Below are positions 1 through 6,951 of a DNA stretch of 15,927 nucleotides, one piece after another. Each line of letters starts with the position of its first letter. Within the stretch, counting starts at the first letter, position 1. The notes beneath the pieces are model-generated. The model did not search any database and had not been told where the DNA came from. It was given only the letters and a program-made list of their open reading frames with translations. A program made the position numbers and the translations under genes. The DNA comes from Fidelibacterota bacterium (GTDB lineage: Bacteria; Fidelibacterota; JAANXI01): contig JAANXI010000091.1 in the NCBI GenBank assembly GCA_018263365.1, positions 1 through 15,927 on the forward strand, in the 5' to 3' direction.

Positions 1-1056
1 CAGATACTCCAGAATCCGCGTCTTAACCTTTTCCAGCCCGTAATGATCCTCATCCAGGATCTCCTTGGCGCGCTTCACATCCATATTGTCGTCGCTGGAT
101 TCGCTCCACGGCAGCTCAACCAGCCATTCGAGATACGTCCGGCTCACCGTATATTCCGGCGAGGCCGGCGGGATTTTCTCCAGGCGATCGACCTCCTTCT
201 CCGCAACCTGCCTGGCCTCTTCCGGCATCTCCGCCTCTTCGATTTTCTCGCTAATCTCTTTGATTTCCAGCGTCTGATCGTCTTCGCCCAATTCTTTCTT
301 TATGGCTTTCAACTGCTCCCGGAGGTAATATTCGCGCTGGGTTTTGGAAATCTCTCCCTGGACTTCAGACTGAATTTTTTCACCGAGTTCCAACCGCTGG
401 ATCTCACGGTTGATAAGCACTGTCGCCTTTTCCAGACGCTCATGCACATTCAGTTCCTCAAGAATCCCCTGTTTTTCCGAATTTCCGATATTCAGGTTAC
501 CAATCGCCCGGTCAACCAGGCGCGCCGGATGTTGGATATTGGAGAGCATGCTCATGTGCTCCTCCGTCAGGTACGGCGCCATCTTAATCAGTTCACGGTA
601 AATATTTCGGAGATTGGACTGCAACGCATCGATTTCGATATCTTCTTCGTTATAATTTTCATCCACACGCTGGAGTACTCCGCGAAAATACGGCTCTTCC
701 TGTGTCCAGTCGGTGACCTCCATCCGGTGGATACCCTGGACTATGGCGCTTTTGCTTCCGTCCGGCATGTCGAAGACCTTCAGCACCTGTGCCACCGTTC
801 CGAAGGAGTATAAATCGCCGCTGGCCGGTTCCTCTACCGAGCCCTCTTCCTGGGCAACCACGCCGATGTATCGGTTGTCCCCGGGTAAATCTTCGATCAA
901 ATTCAGGGACCGTTCCCGGCCGATGTAAATCGGAATGACCTGCTGCGGAAACAGGACTGTATTCCGCAACGGCATAATCGGCAGTGCTACTTTGTCATTT
1001 TTCCCAAAGATTTCATCGAGTTCAACGTTTTCTGTCGCTTCAGCTATTTCATTCAA
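1..1056 (-). CDS. lon: ATP-dependent protease Lon, N-terminal part (cut by window edge)
   Basis: This is the first 352 residues of Lon, the cytoplasmic AAA+ serine protease that degrades misfolded and regulatory proteins; the family is usually about 780-820 residues. The frame is open throughout. Residues about 24-36 read LPIMPLRNTVLFP, the hallmark of the LON substrate-binding domain, followed by a helical, charged stretch (about 215-300) with QREYYLREQLKAIKKELGED. The sequence ends at EKVKTRILEYL, just before where the Walker A loop would be, so the ATPase and Ser-Lys protease domains lie outside the window. The start is TTG at 1056-1054: AGGAGG lies 7 nt upstream, and the nearby ATG at 1053-1051 is out of frame and hits a stop within three codons. 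The upstream neighbour is a toroid-fold protein 210 bp away, so lon probably has its own promoter. Identification is secure; the start is likely. Confidence 0.95.
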   Translation of the reverse strand, partial: MNEIAEATENVELDEIFGKNDKVALPIMPLRNTVLFPQQVIPIYIGRERSLNLIEDLPGDNRYIGVVAQEEGSVEEPASGDLYSFGTVAQVLKVFDMPDGSKSAIVQGIHRMEVTDWTQEEPYFRGVLQRVDENYNEEDIEIDALQSNLRNIYRELIKMAPYLTEEHMSMLSNIQHPARLVDRAIGNLNIGNSEKQGILEELNVHERLEKATVLINREIQRLELGEKIQSEVQGEISKTQREYYLREQLKAIKKELGEDDQTLEIKEISEKIEEAEMPEEARQVAEKEVDRLEKIPPASPEYTVSRTYLEWLVELPWSESSDDNMDVKRAKEILDEDHYGLEKVKTRILEYL

Positions 1057-1092
1057 AAGGAGTCCTCCTAATTTTTCTCATCATATTAAAAG

Positions 1093-1121
1093 CATTAACA
1101 TCTTTACAATGTCTGTGCCAA
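1093..1121 (-). promoter_or_regulatory. Candidate promoter of lon
   Basis: On the minus strand TTGGCA (1121-1116) is followed after 17 nt by TTAATG (1098-1093), a weak sigma-70-like pair about 37 nt upstream of the TTG start. The same TTGGCAC is followed after five bases by TTGTA, which resembles a -24/-12 sigma-54 site but has T in place of the conserved C of the -12 GC. Both readings are weak. I see no CIRCE-type inverted repeat. The placement suits lon, which is otherwise 210 bp from its upstream neighbour. Confidence 0.3.
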
Positions 1122-1266
1122 ACGAAATTCCCCTTCAGTTTTCCATAATTTCACGCCAACTTGTCGAGTGGTTGTGACAGATATGCTGACAAAAGATCGT
1201 CTCCTGCGTTCATGGCAGAGATCACCAGAGGAAACAACGTAATGCCGGACGGGTAGACCAGGAAGA

Positions 1267-2229
1267 TTATTCTTCAACAATCGTCTCAGGATAGAGACGC
1301 TTTAGCACTTGCAGCATGCGGATGGTCACCATATAGTCGCCGTTGGAATCTTTGCCGGCGATGGCCGGAAACAGTCCGTTCTCCAGTTGCTGATCCCGGA
1401 GCCAGTTTGATGCCTTTTTGATCACATCATTGGAACGGTCGAATCCCGTTTGGGAAGCAATTTCCAGTACCTTCAGCGTTCCGCCGCGAAAACAGCCGGA
1501 CTCGTCGTGGCCAAGATACAGATAATCCCAGGCATCCGGGGTGTTGAAAAATTTGGTATGGTTGGTATCCAAAAAATGGTCCAACAGAAATTCGACGCCT
1601 TTTTGCACCGGCTCATCCTTGTAATACACATTGTGGAGTGTCATTGGCCACAACGCATGACAGGTTGTCCAGATGCAACTGGGATATTTCTCTTTATCTT
1701 CGCCGCGCGGGACCTGCACCAGATGCAGCCAGCCGCCATCATCCCGTTGCCGGCGCAGCAGCCAGCGCAAGCCACGATCCACAAACGGGTTGCCTTGCAG
1801 TCCATACCGAAGCAGTACCCACAGTGCGTATCCCTGGTGTTGATAAAACAACGGAAATTTTCCATCCCCGTGCTGCATTTTCATCAGCGCAACAATTCCC
1901 TTTTGAATTGCCGGGATCTCCCGGGTTCCTCCAAGTTCAAGAAGCCGGTGTAACATCAGAGCCTGGCTGAAAAACTGTATTCCCAGTTGATGTTGTTCCT
2001 GTGCGAACTCTTGCTTCGGCTCCCACAAACCATCATCGTTTTGCCGCTTTAATAATCGGCGGAACACATCATCGCTCTGTGCCTGTTCCATCGCGTCCCG
2101 AACCATCGGGACATCCGTAGGTATCTCAAATAATTCGGAATAGATGTGATATTTGAGGTAGGGCGGAACCTTTTTTAGAAGAAACGGAACCGGATCGGAC
2201 CGCAGTATCTCGGAAAAATCTAATTTCAT
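1267..2229 (-). CDS. Alpha/alpha-toroid protein with squalene-cyclase/prenyltransferase-like repeats
   Basis: A 320-residue soluble protein without a signal peptide. Several QW-like repeats are visible: LLKRQNDDGLW (59-69), LMKMQHGDGKF (115-125), LLRRQRDDGGW (157-167) and WLRDQQLENGLF (276-287). They are spaced about 40-60 residues apart, as in the alpha-alpha barrel shared by squalene-hopene cyclases, prenyltransferase beta subunits and related proteins. It is about half the length of a squalene-hopene cyclase, and I find no DxDD catalytic motif, so a cyclase activity is not supported. Two cysteines (C185, C190) and several histidines lie near the middle (PSCIWTTCHALW), but no metal site is obvious. 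The start is ATG with no clear ribosome-binding site. The gene lies 39 bp after the diheme cytochrome gene and may be co-transcribed with it. The function is unknown; the fold assignment is fairly sure. Confidence 0.75.
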   Translation of the reverse strand: MKLDFSEILRSDPVPFLLKKVPPYLKYHIYSELFEIPTDVPMVRDAMEQAQSDDVFRRLLKRQNDDGLWEPKQEFAQEQHQLGIQFFSQALMLHRLLELGGTREIPAIQKGIVALMKMQHGDGKFPLFYQHQGYALWVLLRYGLQGNPFVDRGLRWLLRRQRDDGGWLHLVQVPRGEDKEKYPSCIWTTCHALWPMTLHNVYYKDEPVQKGVEFLLDHFLDTNHTKFFNTPDAWDYLYLGHDESGCFRGGTLKVLEIASQTGFDRSNDVIKKASNWLRDQQLENGLFPAIAGKDSNGDYMVTIRMLQVLKRLYPETIVEE

Positions 2230-2268
2230 GTAAAAAACAGTTCAGCTATCAAATACCAGAATACGGAG

Positions 2269-2577
2269 TTAGCTCTCCTTGACCTTATGACACTCCGCAC
2301 AATTTTCGCGCGGGTCATGCGGCATAATGGCCGCCCCCATCACGCCCTGTGTATGGCACGTGATACATTGGTCTTCGGACTCATACCGGAGATGATAAGC
2401 TTTATCAGACATGGTCGGCGCGACTTTTGCCAGCGCTTCTCTGTCGATGTTTTCTTCTGTCCGGCTTTGGGAACTGGATAACGGTTCGGTTCCGAAATTC
2501 AAAAACACGATGAGCAATCCGGCGACGACAATAGTACCGTAAACGATCCACGCTGTCTTTCGATCACTGGAAGCCAT
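2269..2577 (-). CDS. Small membrane-anchored diheme cytochrome c
   Basis: A 102-residue protein with an uncleaved-looking N-terminal membrane helix (about residues 10-28, WIVYGTIVVAGLLIVFLNFG) after a short charged N-terminus. A linker and a heme domain facing the periplasm follow. Two CxxCH sites are present: CITCH (71-75) and CAECH (93-97). H62 and H87 (in MPHDPR) are reasonable sixth ligands, which would give two bis-histidine low-spin hemes, as in NapB-like electron carriers; that ligation is inferred. The start is ATG, with GGAG 7 nt upstream. It begins 14 bp after the Fe-S carrier gene and precedes the toroid-fold gene. No reductase or cytochrome maturation gene is in the window, so its redox partner is unknown. 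The resemblance to NapB is local only, and I would not name it napB. Confidence 0.85.
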   Translation of the reverse strand: MASSDRKTAWIVYGTIVVAGLLIVFLNFGTEPLSSSQSRTEENIDREALAKVAPTMSDKAYHLRYESEDQCITCHTQGVMGAAIMPHDPRENCAECHKVKES

Positions 2578-2591
2578 ACAATATCTCCGCT

Positions 2592-2918
2592 TCAGGCCTT
2601 AAAGGAAGTTCCACAACCACATGTCGATTTCGCCTGGGGATTCTGCACCTGGAACGAGCCGCCCATTAGGCCTTCATCAGCGTAATCGATCTCAGAACCG
2701 GCAATATATTTCATTGAAAATTTATCTATAATGAGCTTCACGCCGTTCTGTTCATGGACTTCGTCGGACTTTTGTGCTTCCTCCTCGAACTCCATGCCGT
2801 ACGACATCCCCGAACATCCACCGGCCTGCACAAAGACGCGAAGCCCGGCATCCTGTTTATTCTTTTCATTTAATAGATCGCGTAACTTTTTTTCTGCTCG
2901 TTCTGTCAAACTTACCAT
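2592..2918 (-). CDS. erpA: A-type iron-sulfur cluster carrier (ErpA/IscA/HesB family)
   Basis: A 108-residue protein of the A-type Fe-S carrier family, which receives clusters from the assembly scaffold and passes them to client enzymes in the cytoplasm. The three conserved cluster cysteines are present: C35 in GGCSGMSYG, and C100 and C102 in STCGCGTSF. The length is normal for the family. I chose ATG at 2918 because AAAGGAG lies 8 nt upstream and the protein then begins MVSLTERA, like its relatives. The frame stays open to 3299, but the extra upstream residues look like translated intergenic repeat. Downstream, the diheme cytochrome gene starts 14 bp later. LipA, a two-cluster enzyme, is the nearest upstream gene and a plausible client, though the 641-bp gap suggests a separate transcript. 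ErpA versus IscA cannot be settled from sequence alone. Confidence 0.9.
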   Translation of the reverse strand: MVSLTERAEKKLRDLLNEKNKQDAGLRVFVQAGGCSGMSYGMEFEEEAQKSDEVHEQNGVKLIIDKFSMKYIAGSEIDYADEGLMGGSFQVQNPQAKSTCGCGTSFKA

Positions 2919-2949
2919 TGCTTTATCTCCTTTCTGCTGCCCGGTATCT

Positions 2950-3223
2950 CCGGTTTGCAGAATAGAATACGGTTTTTCAATAATCCCAGCGATGTATACA
3001 CGTCCACAGTAACACCGCTGTCCATCAGGACAGATAATATAGTTTTTGAATCCTGTTAATGCAATGCCTGTGGATCCTCCCCAGGTAGCCCCAATCCCAA
3101 AGATTAAATACCAAATTATCCCTATCGATTCAACCCCGTTTGTGGTTGATAGATGGGTTTGACTTCCGTCCCCTGGGTTGCACTCAGTACTATTCATCTC
3201 GGAGCCCCGATGGAGCTCCTGTC
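2950..3223 (-). repeat. Intergenic repeat-like tract upstream of erpA (approximate ends)
   Basis: This non-coding tract has no recognisable protein on either strand. It contains small inverted repeats: GGAGC/GCTCC at 3201-3205 and 3215-3219, and GTCC-ATCA-GGAC at 3020-3031. The text around GGAGCTCC resembles short intergenic repeats scattered in many FCB and planctomycete genomes; that is from memory and unverified here. One minus-strand frame is open across the whole tract and runs into erpA, but its peptide is low in hydrophobic patterning and rich in S, T, G and N, as expected of translated repeat. Its upstream edge coincides with the end of a truncated nuclease frame, which suggests an insertion or deletion junction. 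Confidence 0.4.
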
Positions 3224-3370
3224 TCAACTCATTCGGTTTCGGATTGCGTCCCAAAATTTTTCTTCGGCCGGAGTTTGTTTTTGTCGGATTTCCCGGCATC
3301 GTGCTTTAATATGCTCCCGTGCATCACGATCAATACCAGCCAACAAAAATGGATTATCGACGGAATTCAT
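3224..3370 (-). pseudogene. Truncated DUF559-type endonuclease, N-terminal remnant
   Basis: A 48-codon minus-strand frame starts at ATG 3370 and ends at TGA 3226-3224. Its second half, REIRQKQTPAEEKFWDAIRNR, matches the start of the DUF559 fold (Vsr/restriction-like nucleases), whose members typically begin with a pattern like LRKNQTxAExxLWxxLRNR. The catalytic core that should follow (FRRQHPI... and the D, E and K residues) is missing in all frames; the sequence changes instead into repeat-like DNA. There is no convincing ribosome-binding site, and an in-frame TAA lies just upstream of the ATG. I read it as a dead 5' fragment left after an insertion or deletion. The match rests on about 21 residues, so it is moderately sure. 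Confidence 0.55.
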
Positions 3371-3400
3371 TTTCTGACAATATTATGATTTGATAATGAC

Positions 3401-3529
3401 ACAACTCCATCCTCTCGGTAGAGACTCCTGCCGGAGCTGGCCCTTCCTCTTCCGAAGAGGAAGGGAAATGAATCGTTGAAGTCGTGTCTCTCCTCTCATA
3501 GAAGGAGAGGAGAACAAGAGGTGAGTTGT
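3401..3529. repeat. 129-bp hairpin-rich repeat element with terminal inverted repeats
   Basis: The element is bounded by ACAACTC (3401-3407) and its exact reverse complement GAGTTGT (3523-3529), and the inverted similarity extends imperfectly inward as CCTCT/AGAGG. Inside are two hairpins. The first is a perfect palindrome of 12-bp arms (3441-3452 and 3454-3465, CCCTTCCTCTTC/GAAGAGGAAGGG). The second has 9-bp arms (TCTCCTCTC at 3489-3497, GAGAGGAGA at 3505-3513). There is no coding capacity. The layout resembles the CTCTCC...GGAGAGG type of interspersed palindromic unit seen in many environmental genomes. In the lipA transcript it would form stable stems just after the stop codon and could act as a 3' end or a processing site. 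Confidence 0.6.
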
Positions 3530-3559
3530 TTCTGTTAAAAATTCTTCGGTTCGCGATCC

Positions 3560-4453
3560 CTAGTTCAATACTCCACTCGCCTGCTCGTCAGCGTGATACG
3601 AACTCCGCACCATCGGCCCGGACTCCACCACGTCGAACCCCATGCGCTCACCGATTTCCCGGTAATACTTGAACTCAGCCGGATGCACATACCGATCGAC
3701 CGGCAGATGGCTATCGCTGGGTTGCAGGTACTGTCCGATGGTCATGATATCCACATCGACTTCCCGGAGGTCCTGCATCAGATTCACCACTTCCTGTGTC
3801 TCTTCGCCGATGCCGACCATAATGCCGCTCTTGGTGCGCATCCCCTGTTGCTTCGCCCGGTAGAGTAACTCCAGCGACCGCGGATACTTGGCTTGCGGGC
3901 GCACTCGTTTATAAATGCGCTCCACCGTCTCCATGTTGTGGTTCAGAATTTCCGGCTCCGCATCGATAACCGTCTGCAGTGCATCCCAGTTGCCCCTGAA
4001 GTCGGGGATCAGCACTTCCACCGAGACGTCCGGCATGGCGTCGTGCAACCGCGCGATGGTATCCGCAAAGACCGACGCTCCGCCATCCTCGCGCTCGTCA
4101 CGGTTTACCGAAGTAACCACCACGTGGTTCAAATCCATTTTCAATGCCGCATCGACCACCCGCTTCGGTTCCTCTTCGTCCAGCATCGGCGGCCGGCCGG
4201 TTTTCACCGCACAAAATCCGCAGCTCCTGGTGCAGATATCACCCAGTATCATAAATGTCGCCGTACCGCGATTCCAGCACTCGCTCATGTTCGGACACTG
4301 CGCCTCTTCACACACCGTGTTGAGGCTATTTTCCGTCATAAGATTTTTAATATTCTTATAAGTCTTCCCATGCTGCAACCGGATTTTCAGCCACGCGGGC
4401 TTGCGTGAATCCTTTGCCGGTATCTGGGGAAAATCCCGAACTTCGATACTCAT
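3560..4453 (-). CDS. lipA: Lipoyl synthase LipA
   Basis: A 297-residue radical-SAM enzyme that inserts two sulfur atoms into the octanoyl group on lipoyl domains, here most likely those of the neighbouring E2. Both iron-sulfur sites are intact. The auxiliary cluster cysteines are C48, C53 and C59 (CEEAQCPNMSEC), and the radical-SAM cysteines are C74, C78 and C81 (CTRSCGFC). The C-terminal RSSYHA motif (283-288) supplies the serine ligand of the auxiliary cluster. The length is typical. The ATG at 4453 directly abuts the E2 stop codon (TAG 4456-4454), and AAGGA lies 9 nt upstream inside the end of E2, so translation is probably coupled. It is the last gene of the dehydrogenase cluster; the repeat-rich gap follows. 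Confidence 0.97.
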   Translation of the reverse strand: MSIEVRDFPQIPAKDSRKPAWLKIRLQHGKTYKNIKNLMTENSLNTVCEEAQCPNMSECWNRGTATFMILGDICTRSCGFCAVKTGRPPMLDEEEPKRVVDAALKMDLNHVVVTSVNRDEREDGGASVFADTIARLHDAMPDVSVEVLIPDFRGNWDALQTVIDAEPEILNHNMETVERIYKRVRPQAKYPRSLELLYRAKQQGMRTKSGIMVGIGEETQEVVNLMQDLREVDVDIMTIGQYLQPSDSHLPVDRYVHPAEFKYYREIGERMGFDVVESGPMVRSSYHADEQASGVLN

Positions 4454-5728
4454 CTATAGTATTCCTTCTCCGTCAAATTCTTCCAGATACTGCACGATCC
4501 GCTGCAAGAACTGTCCGCCAACTGCGCCGTCCAGCACCCGGTGATCATAGCTCAGTGTCAAATACATCATCGACCGGATTGCAATCGCATCGTTGATGAC
4601 AACCGGTCGCTTTTTAATCGCGCCGACGCCCAGTATGCCCAACTGAGGTTGATTAATGATAGGCAGGCCGTACAAGTTCCCGAATATTCCGGGATTGGTA
4701 ATTGTGAAGGTGCCGCCTTGCACATCATCGGGATCGAGTTCTTTGTCCCGCGCTTTGTTCGCCAGCCTATGGGTCTCACGCGCCAAACCAAGAAAACTCC
4801 GCTCATCCGCGCCTTTGATTACCGGAACAATCAGACCATCCTCGATGGCAACCGCCATCCCGAGATTCACAAACCGTTTTTCCAGAACTTCGCCCTTGTC
4901 CATATCCACGGAAGCATTGACTCGCGGAAAATCCTTGAGCGCCCGCACAGTTGCATCTGCGATAAACGGCGTGTAGGTCAATTTAAATCCCTCTTTCCGC
5001 TGAAACTCCGCTTTGTGCTTTTCCCGGAACGCCACGATTTTGCTCATATCGACTTCCGAGACAGAATAAACGTGAGCCGACGTATCCAGACTTGTCCGCA
5101 TGTGTTTGGCTATGGACTTTCGTATATTGTCCATCTCCACAACATCCACGTTTTCCATTGGTCCAGTGTACTTGATCGCCTGTACTTGTTTTGTGGGCCT
5201 GGCTGCTGGTTTTGTTCCACGGGATTCCAGATATCCCAACAGGTCCTGCTTTCGTACACGCCCACCGATGCCGGTGCCTTCAATGGACTCCAACTCAGAC
5301 TGGGAGACATTCTCTTTTGCCGCGATCGATCGCACAAGAGGCGAGTAAAAATCTTTGCCGGAGCGTCCCTTCGTTTCTATCTGTTCGCCGTTCGCCGGCG
5401 CAGTAGCTTCTTCGGACCTTTCGGCGGTATCTTCTGCCACTTCTGCCTTCTCGCTTTCACCGTTGTCAGAGGATTCGATGTCCGCATCCTTTTCTGTCTC
5501 GATGTAGGCGATGGTCGTTCCCACGTCGACGGTTTTGCCTTCCTCCACCGTAATTTCGGCGAGCTTCCCTTCATGAGAGGACGGGATCTCCGAGTCCACT
5601 TTATCCGTGGAGATCTCCAGCAGAATCTCGTCCTTTTCGATCGCATCGCCGGGCTGCTTGTGCCACTTGATGATGGTCCCCTCAGCGACACTCTCACCCA
5701 TCTGGGGCATGACTACTTCTACTCTCAT
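4454..5728 (-). CDS. 2-oxo acid dehydrogenase E2, dihydrolipoamide acyltransferase
   Basis: A 424-residue core subunit of a 2-oxo acid dehydrogenase complex. It carries the acyl group on a swinging lipoyl arm and transfers it to CoA. Domain order: one lipoyl domain (about 3-78) with the modified lysine K43 in STDKVDSE; an acidic, Ala/Glu-rich linker (about 80-125); a peripheral subunit-binding domain (about 127-167, FYSPLVRSIAAKEN to GGRVRKQDLLGYL); a basic linker; and the catalytic acyltransferase domain (about 190-424) with H396 and D400 in SYDHRVLDG. AGGAG lies 6 nt before the ATG. It is the only E2 in the window, although two E1 enzymes precede it. Whether its substrate is pyruvate, a branched-chain 2-oxo acid or both cannot be decided from sequence alone, so I give no gene symbol. 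Confidence 0.95.
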   Translation of the reverse strand: MRVEVVMPQMGESVAEGTIIKWHKQPGDAIEKDEILLEISTDKVDSEIPSSHEGKLAEITVEEGKTVDVGTTIAYIETEKDADIESSDNGESEKAEVAEDTAERSEEATAPANGEQIETKGRSGKDFYSPLVRSIAAKENVSQSELESIEGTGIGGRVRKQDLLGYLESRGTKPAARPTKQVQAIKYTGPMENVDVVEMDNIRKSIAKHMRTSLDTSAHVYSVSEVDMSKIVAFREKHKAEFQRKEGFKLTYTPFIADATVRALKDFPRVNASVDMDKGEVLEKRFVNLGMAVAIEDGLIVPVIKGADERSFLGLARETHRLANKARDKELDPDDVQGGTFTITNPGIFGNLYGLPIINQPQLGILGVGAIKKRPVVINDAIAIRSMMYLTLSYDHRVLDGAVGGQFLQRIVQYLEEFDGEGIL

Positions 5729-5776
5729 GAAACGCTCCTGCGTCGGTTATTCATAGATTAAAAAGTTATGCGCTTT

Positions 5777-6748
5777 CTAATAATCCCACAACTGCTGAAT
5801 GCCGGCCGCTATTTTATCCGGATTCGGCATAAAATATTCTTCCAAAGACGGTGCAAACGGCACCGGCGTATCGATGGAGGCAACCCGCCGGATCGGACCG
5901 TCAAGCCACTCGAACGCCTCCTCGGTAATCCGCGCCGATAGTTCCGCGCCAATTCCGCCGGTCTTGATATCCTCGTGCACGATCAACGCCTTGTTCGTCT
6001 TTTTGATAGACCCGATAATTAGTTCCATATCCAGCGGCATTAGCGACCGTAAATCGATGACTTCCACATCGATCCTGGATTCCAGATGACTTGCGGCTTC
6101 GAGACTCGTTGGAACCATTGATCCGTAAGTCAGGACCGTCAAATCTTCCCCTTCTCTGGCGACGCGTCCCTTGCCGATCTCCACGAGAAAATCGTCGCCC
6201 GATAATTCCTGCTTTTCCCGGCGATACAAATACTTGTGCTCGAAGTAGAGCACCGGATTTTTGTCCCGGATGGCCGCCTTGATTAATCCTTTCGCGTCGT
6301 ACGGATTTGACGGCGCTACAAGTTTGAGTCCCGGTACATGAAAAAACCACGCCTCGGTATTCTGCGAGTGAAACGGTCCGCCGTGGACGCCGCCGCCGGT
6401 GGGCATGCGCACCGTCATCGGCACAGCCGCTCCCCAGCGATAATGGATTTTCGCGGCGTTGTTCACCAGCTGGTTGAATCCCGTAGAGACAAAATCAGAG
6501 AACTGCATCTCCGCTACGGGACGCATATCCTGCAGCGCCGCGCCAATGCTCATACCAAAGATAGCCGATTCCGCCAATGGCGTATCAATAACCCGTTCTT
6601 CTCCGAACTCCTCAACGAAACCTTTCGTAACTTTGAACGCGCCGCCGTAATTCCCGATATCTTCGCCAAGCAAAAATACGCTCTCGTCTCGCTGCATCTC
6701 TTCCCGCAGCCCTTCGCTAATTGCCTGGATATATGTTATTTCTGCCAT
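5777..6748 (-). CDS. 2-oxo acid dehydrogenase E1 component, beta subunit
   Basis: A 323-residue E1 beta subunit that pairs with E1 alpha to form the thiamine-diphosphate decarboxylase. Its fold has the transketolase pyrimidine-binding domain (about 3-178) followed by the C-terminal domain (about 195-315). Family marks include FLLGEDIG (26-32), DTPLAES with E60, the glutamate that activates the cofactor, the QFSDF segment, and GGGVHGGPFHSQNTEAWF, which contributes to the active-site channel. It is the normal length for PdhB, BkdB or AcoB. The nearest ribosome-binding site, AAAGGA, is about 14 nt from the ATG, which is rather far. Its partner subunit ends 267 bp upstream, an unusually long gap that contains a palindromic repeat and a possible promoter. 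E2 follows after 48 bp. Confidence 0.94.
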   Translation of the reverse strand: MAEITYIQAISEGLREEMQRDESVFLLGEDIGNYGGAFKVTKGFVEEFGEERVIDTPLAESAIFGMSIGAALQDMRPVAEMQFSDFVSTGFNQLVNNAAKIHYRWGAAVPMTVRMPTGGGVHGGPFHSQNTEAWFFHVPGLKLVAPSNPYDAKGLIKAAIRDKNPVLYFEHKYLYRREKQELSGDDFLVEIGKGRVAREGEDLTVLTYGSMVPTSLEAASHLESRIDVEVIDLRSLMPLDMELIIGSIKKTNKALIVHEDIKTGGIGAELSARITEEAFEWLDGPIRRVASIDTPVPFAPSLEEYFMPNPDKIAAGIQQLWDY

Positions 6749-6802
6749 GTGATTCGGATAATTCCTTTGTTATTGCTTTTTATAAAAATCCCGGCGTCTA
6801 CC

Positions 6803-6878
6803 CTTCGACAGGCTCAGCTCCAGGAGGAACCTCTGCCGAGGGATGACGCCCTGGGAAGTCACTCCCAGCTTGTCGAAG
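6803..6878. repeat. 76-bp palindromic interspersed repeat between E1 alpha and E1 beta
   Basis: The unit is flanked by inverted repeats CTTCGACAGGCT (6803-6814) and AGCTTGTCGAAG (6867-6878), which pair at 11 of 12 positions. Inside is a hairpin CTGGGA-AGTCAC-TCCCAG (6851-6868) whose 3' end overlaps the right arm by two bases. The CTTCGACAGGCTCAG core is a sequence I recognise from interspersed repeats of many unrelated bacterial genomes; its copy number in this genome cannot be seen here. It would lie in the 5' leader of the E1 beta message. Confidence 0.6.
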
Positions 6879-6922
6879 AGCGGCTTCCAATTTCGGACAA
6901 TGTGAAGACCGTTATGTTTTTT

Positions 6923-6951
6923 TCTATATAAAATTACCTTATCCCAATCAA
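6923..6951 (-). promoter_or_regulatory. Candidate internal promoter for E1 beta-E2-lipA
   Basis: On the minus strand TTGATT (6951-6946) and TATAGA (6928-6923) are separated by exactly 17 nt in an AT-rich stretch, and each matches the sigma-70 consensus at four of six positions. Transcription would begin near 6916, giving a leader of about 170 nt that includes the palindromic repeat. FCB bacteria often use a different promoter consensus (TTTG and TANNTTTG), so this is only a candidate. Confidence 0.3.

Noticed and set aside
43..813. Plus-strand frame (256 codons) opposite lon
   Set aside because: The minus strand encodes an uninterrupted, clearly recognisable Lon N-terminus in this region.
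1267..2229. Squalene-hopene cyclase or terpene synthase
   Set aside because: Only the repeat fold is present; the protein is half length and lacks DxDD, so enzymatic naming would be an overcall.
3140..3388. Short plus-strand frames in the lipA-erpA gap
   Set aside because: They lie across repeat-like DNA and the DUF559 remnant, have no domain match, and have no good ribosome-binding site.
4541..5761. Long plus-strand reading frame (406 codons) opposite the E2 gene
   Set aside because: It is an antisense shadow of E2, whose domains and catalytic residues are all intact. The translation has no recognisable domain and is rich in R, H, F and L, as expected for a complement frame.
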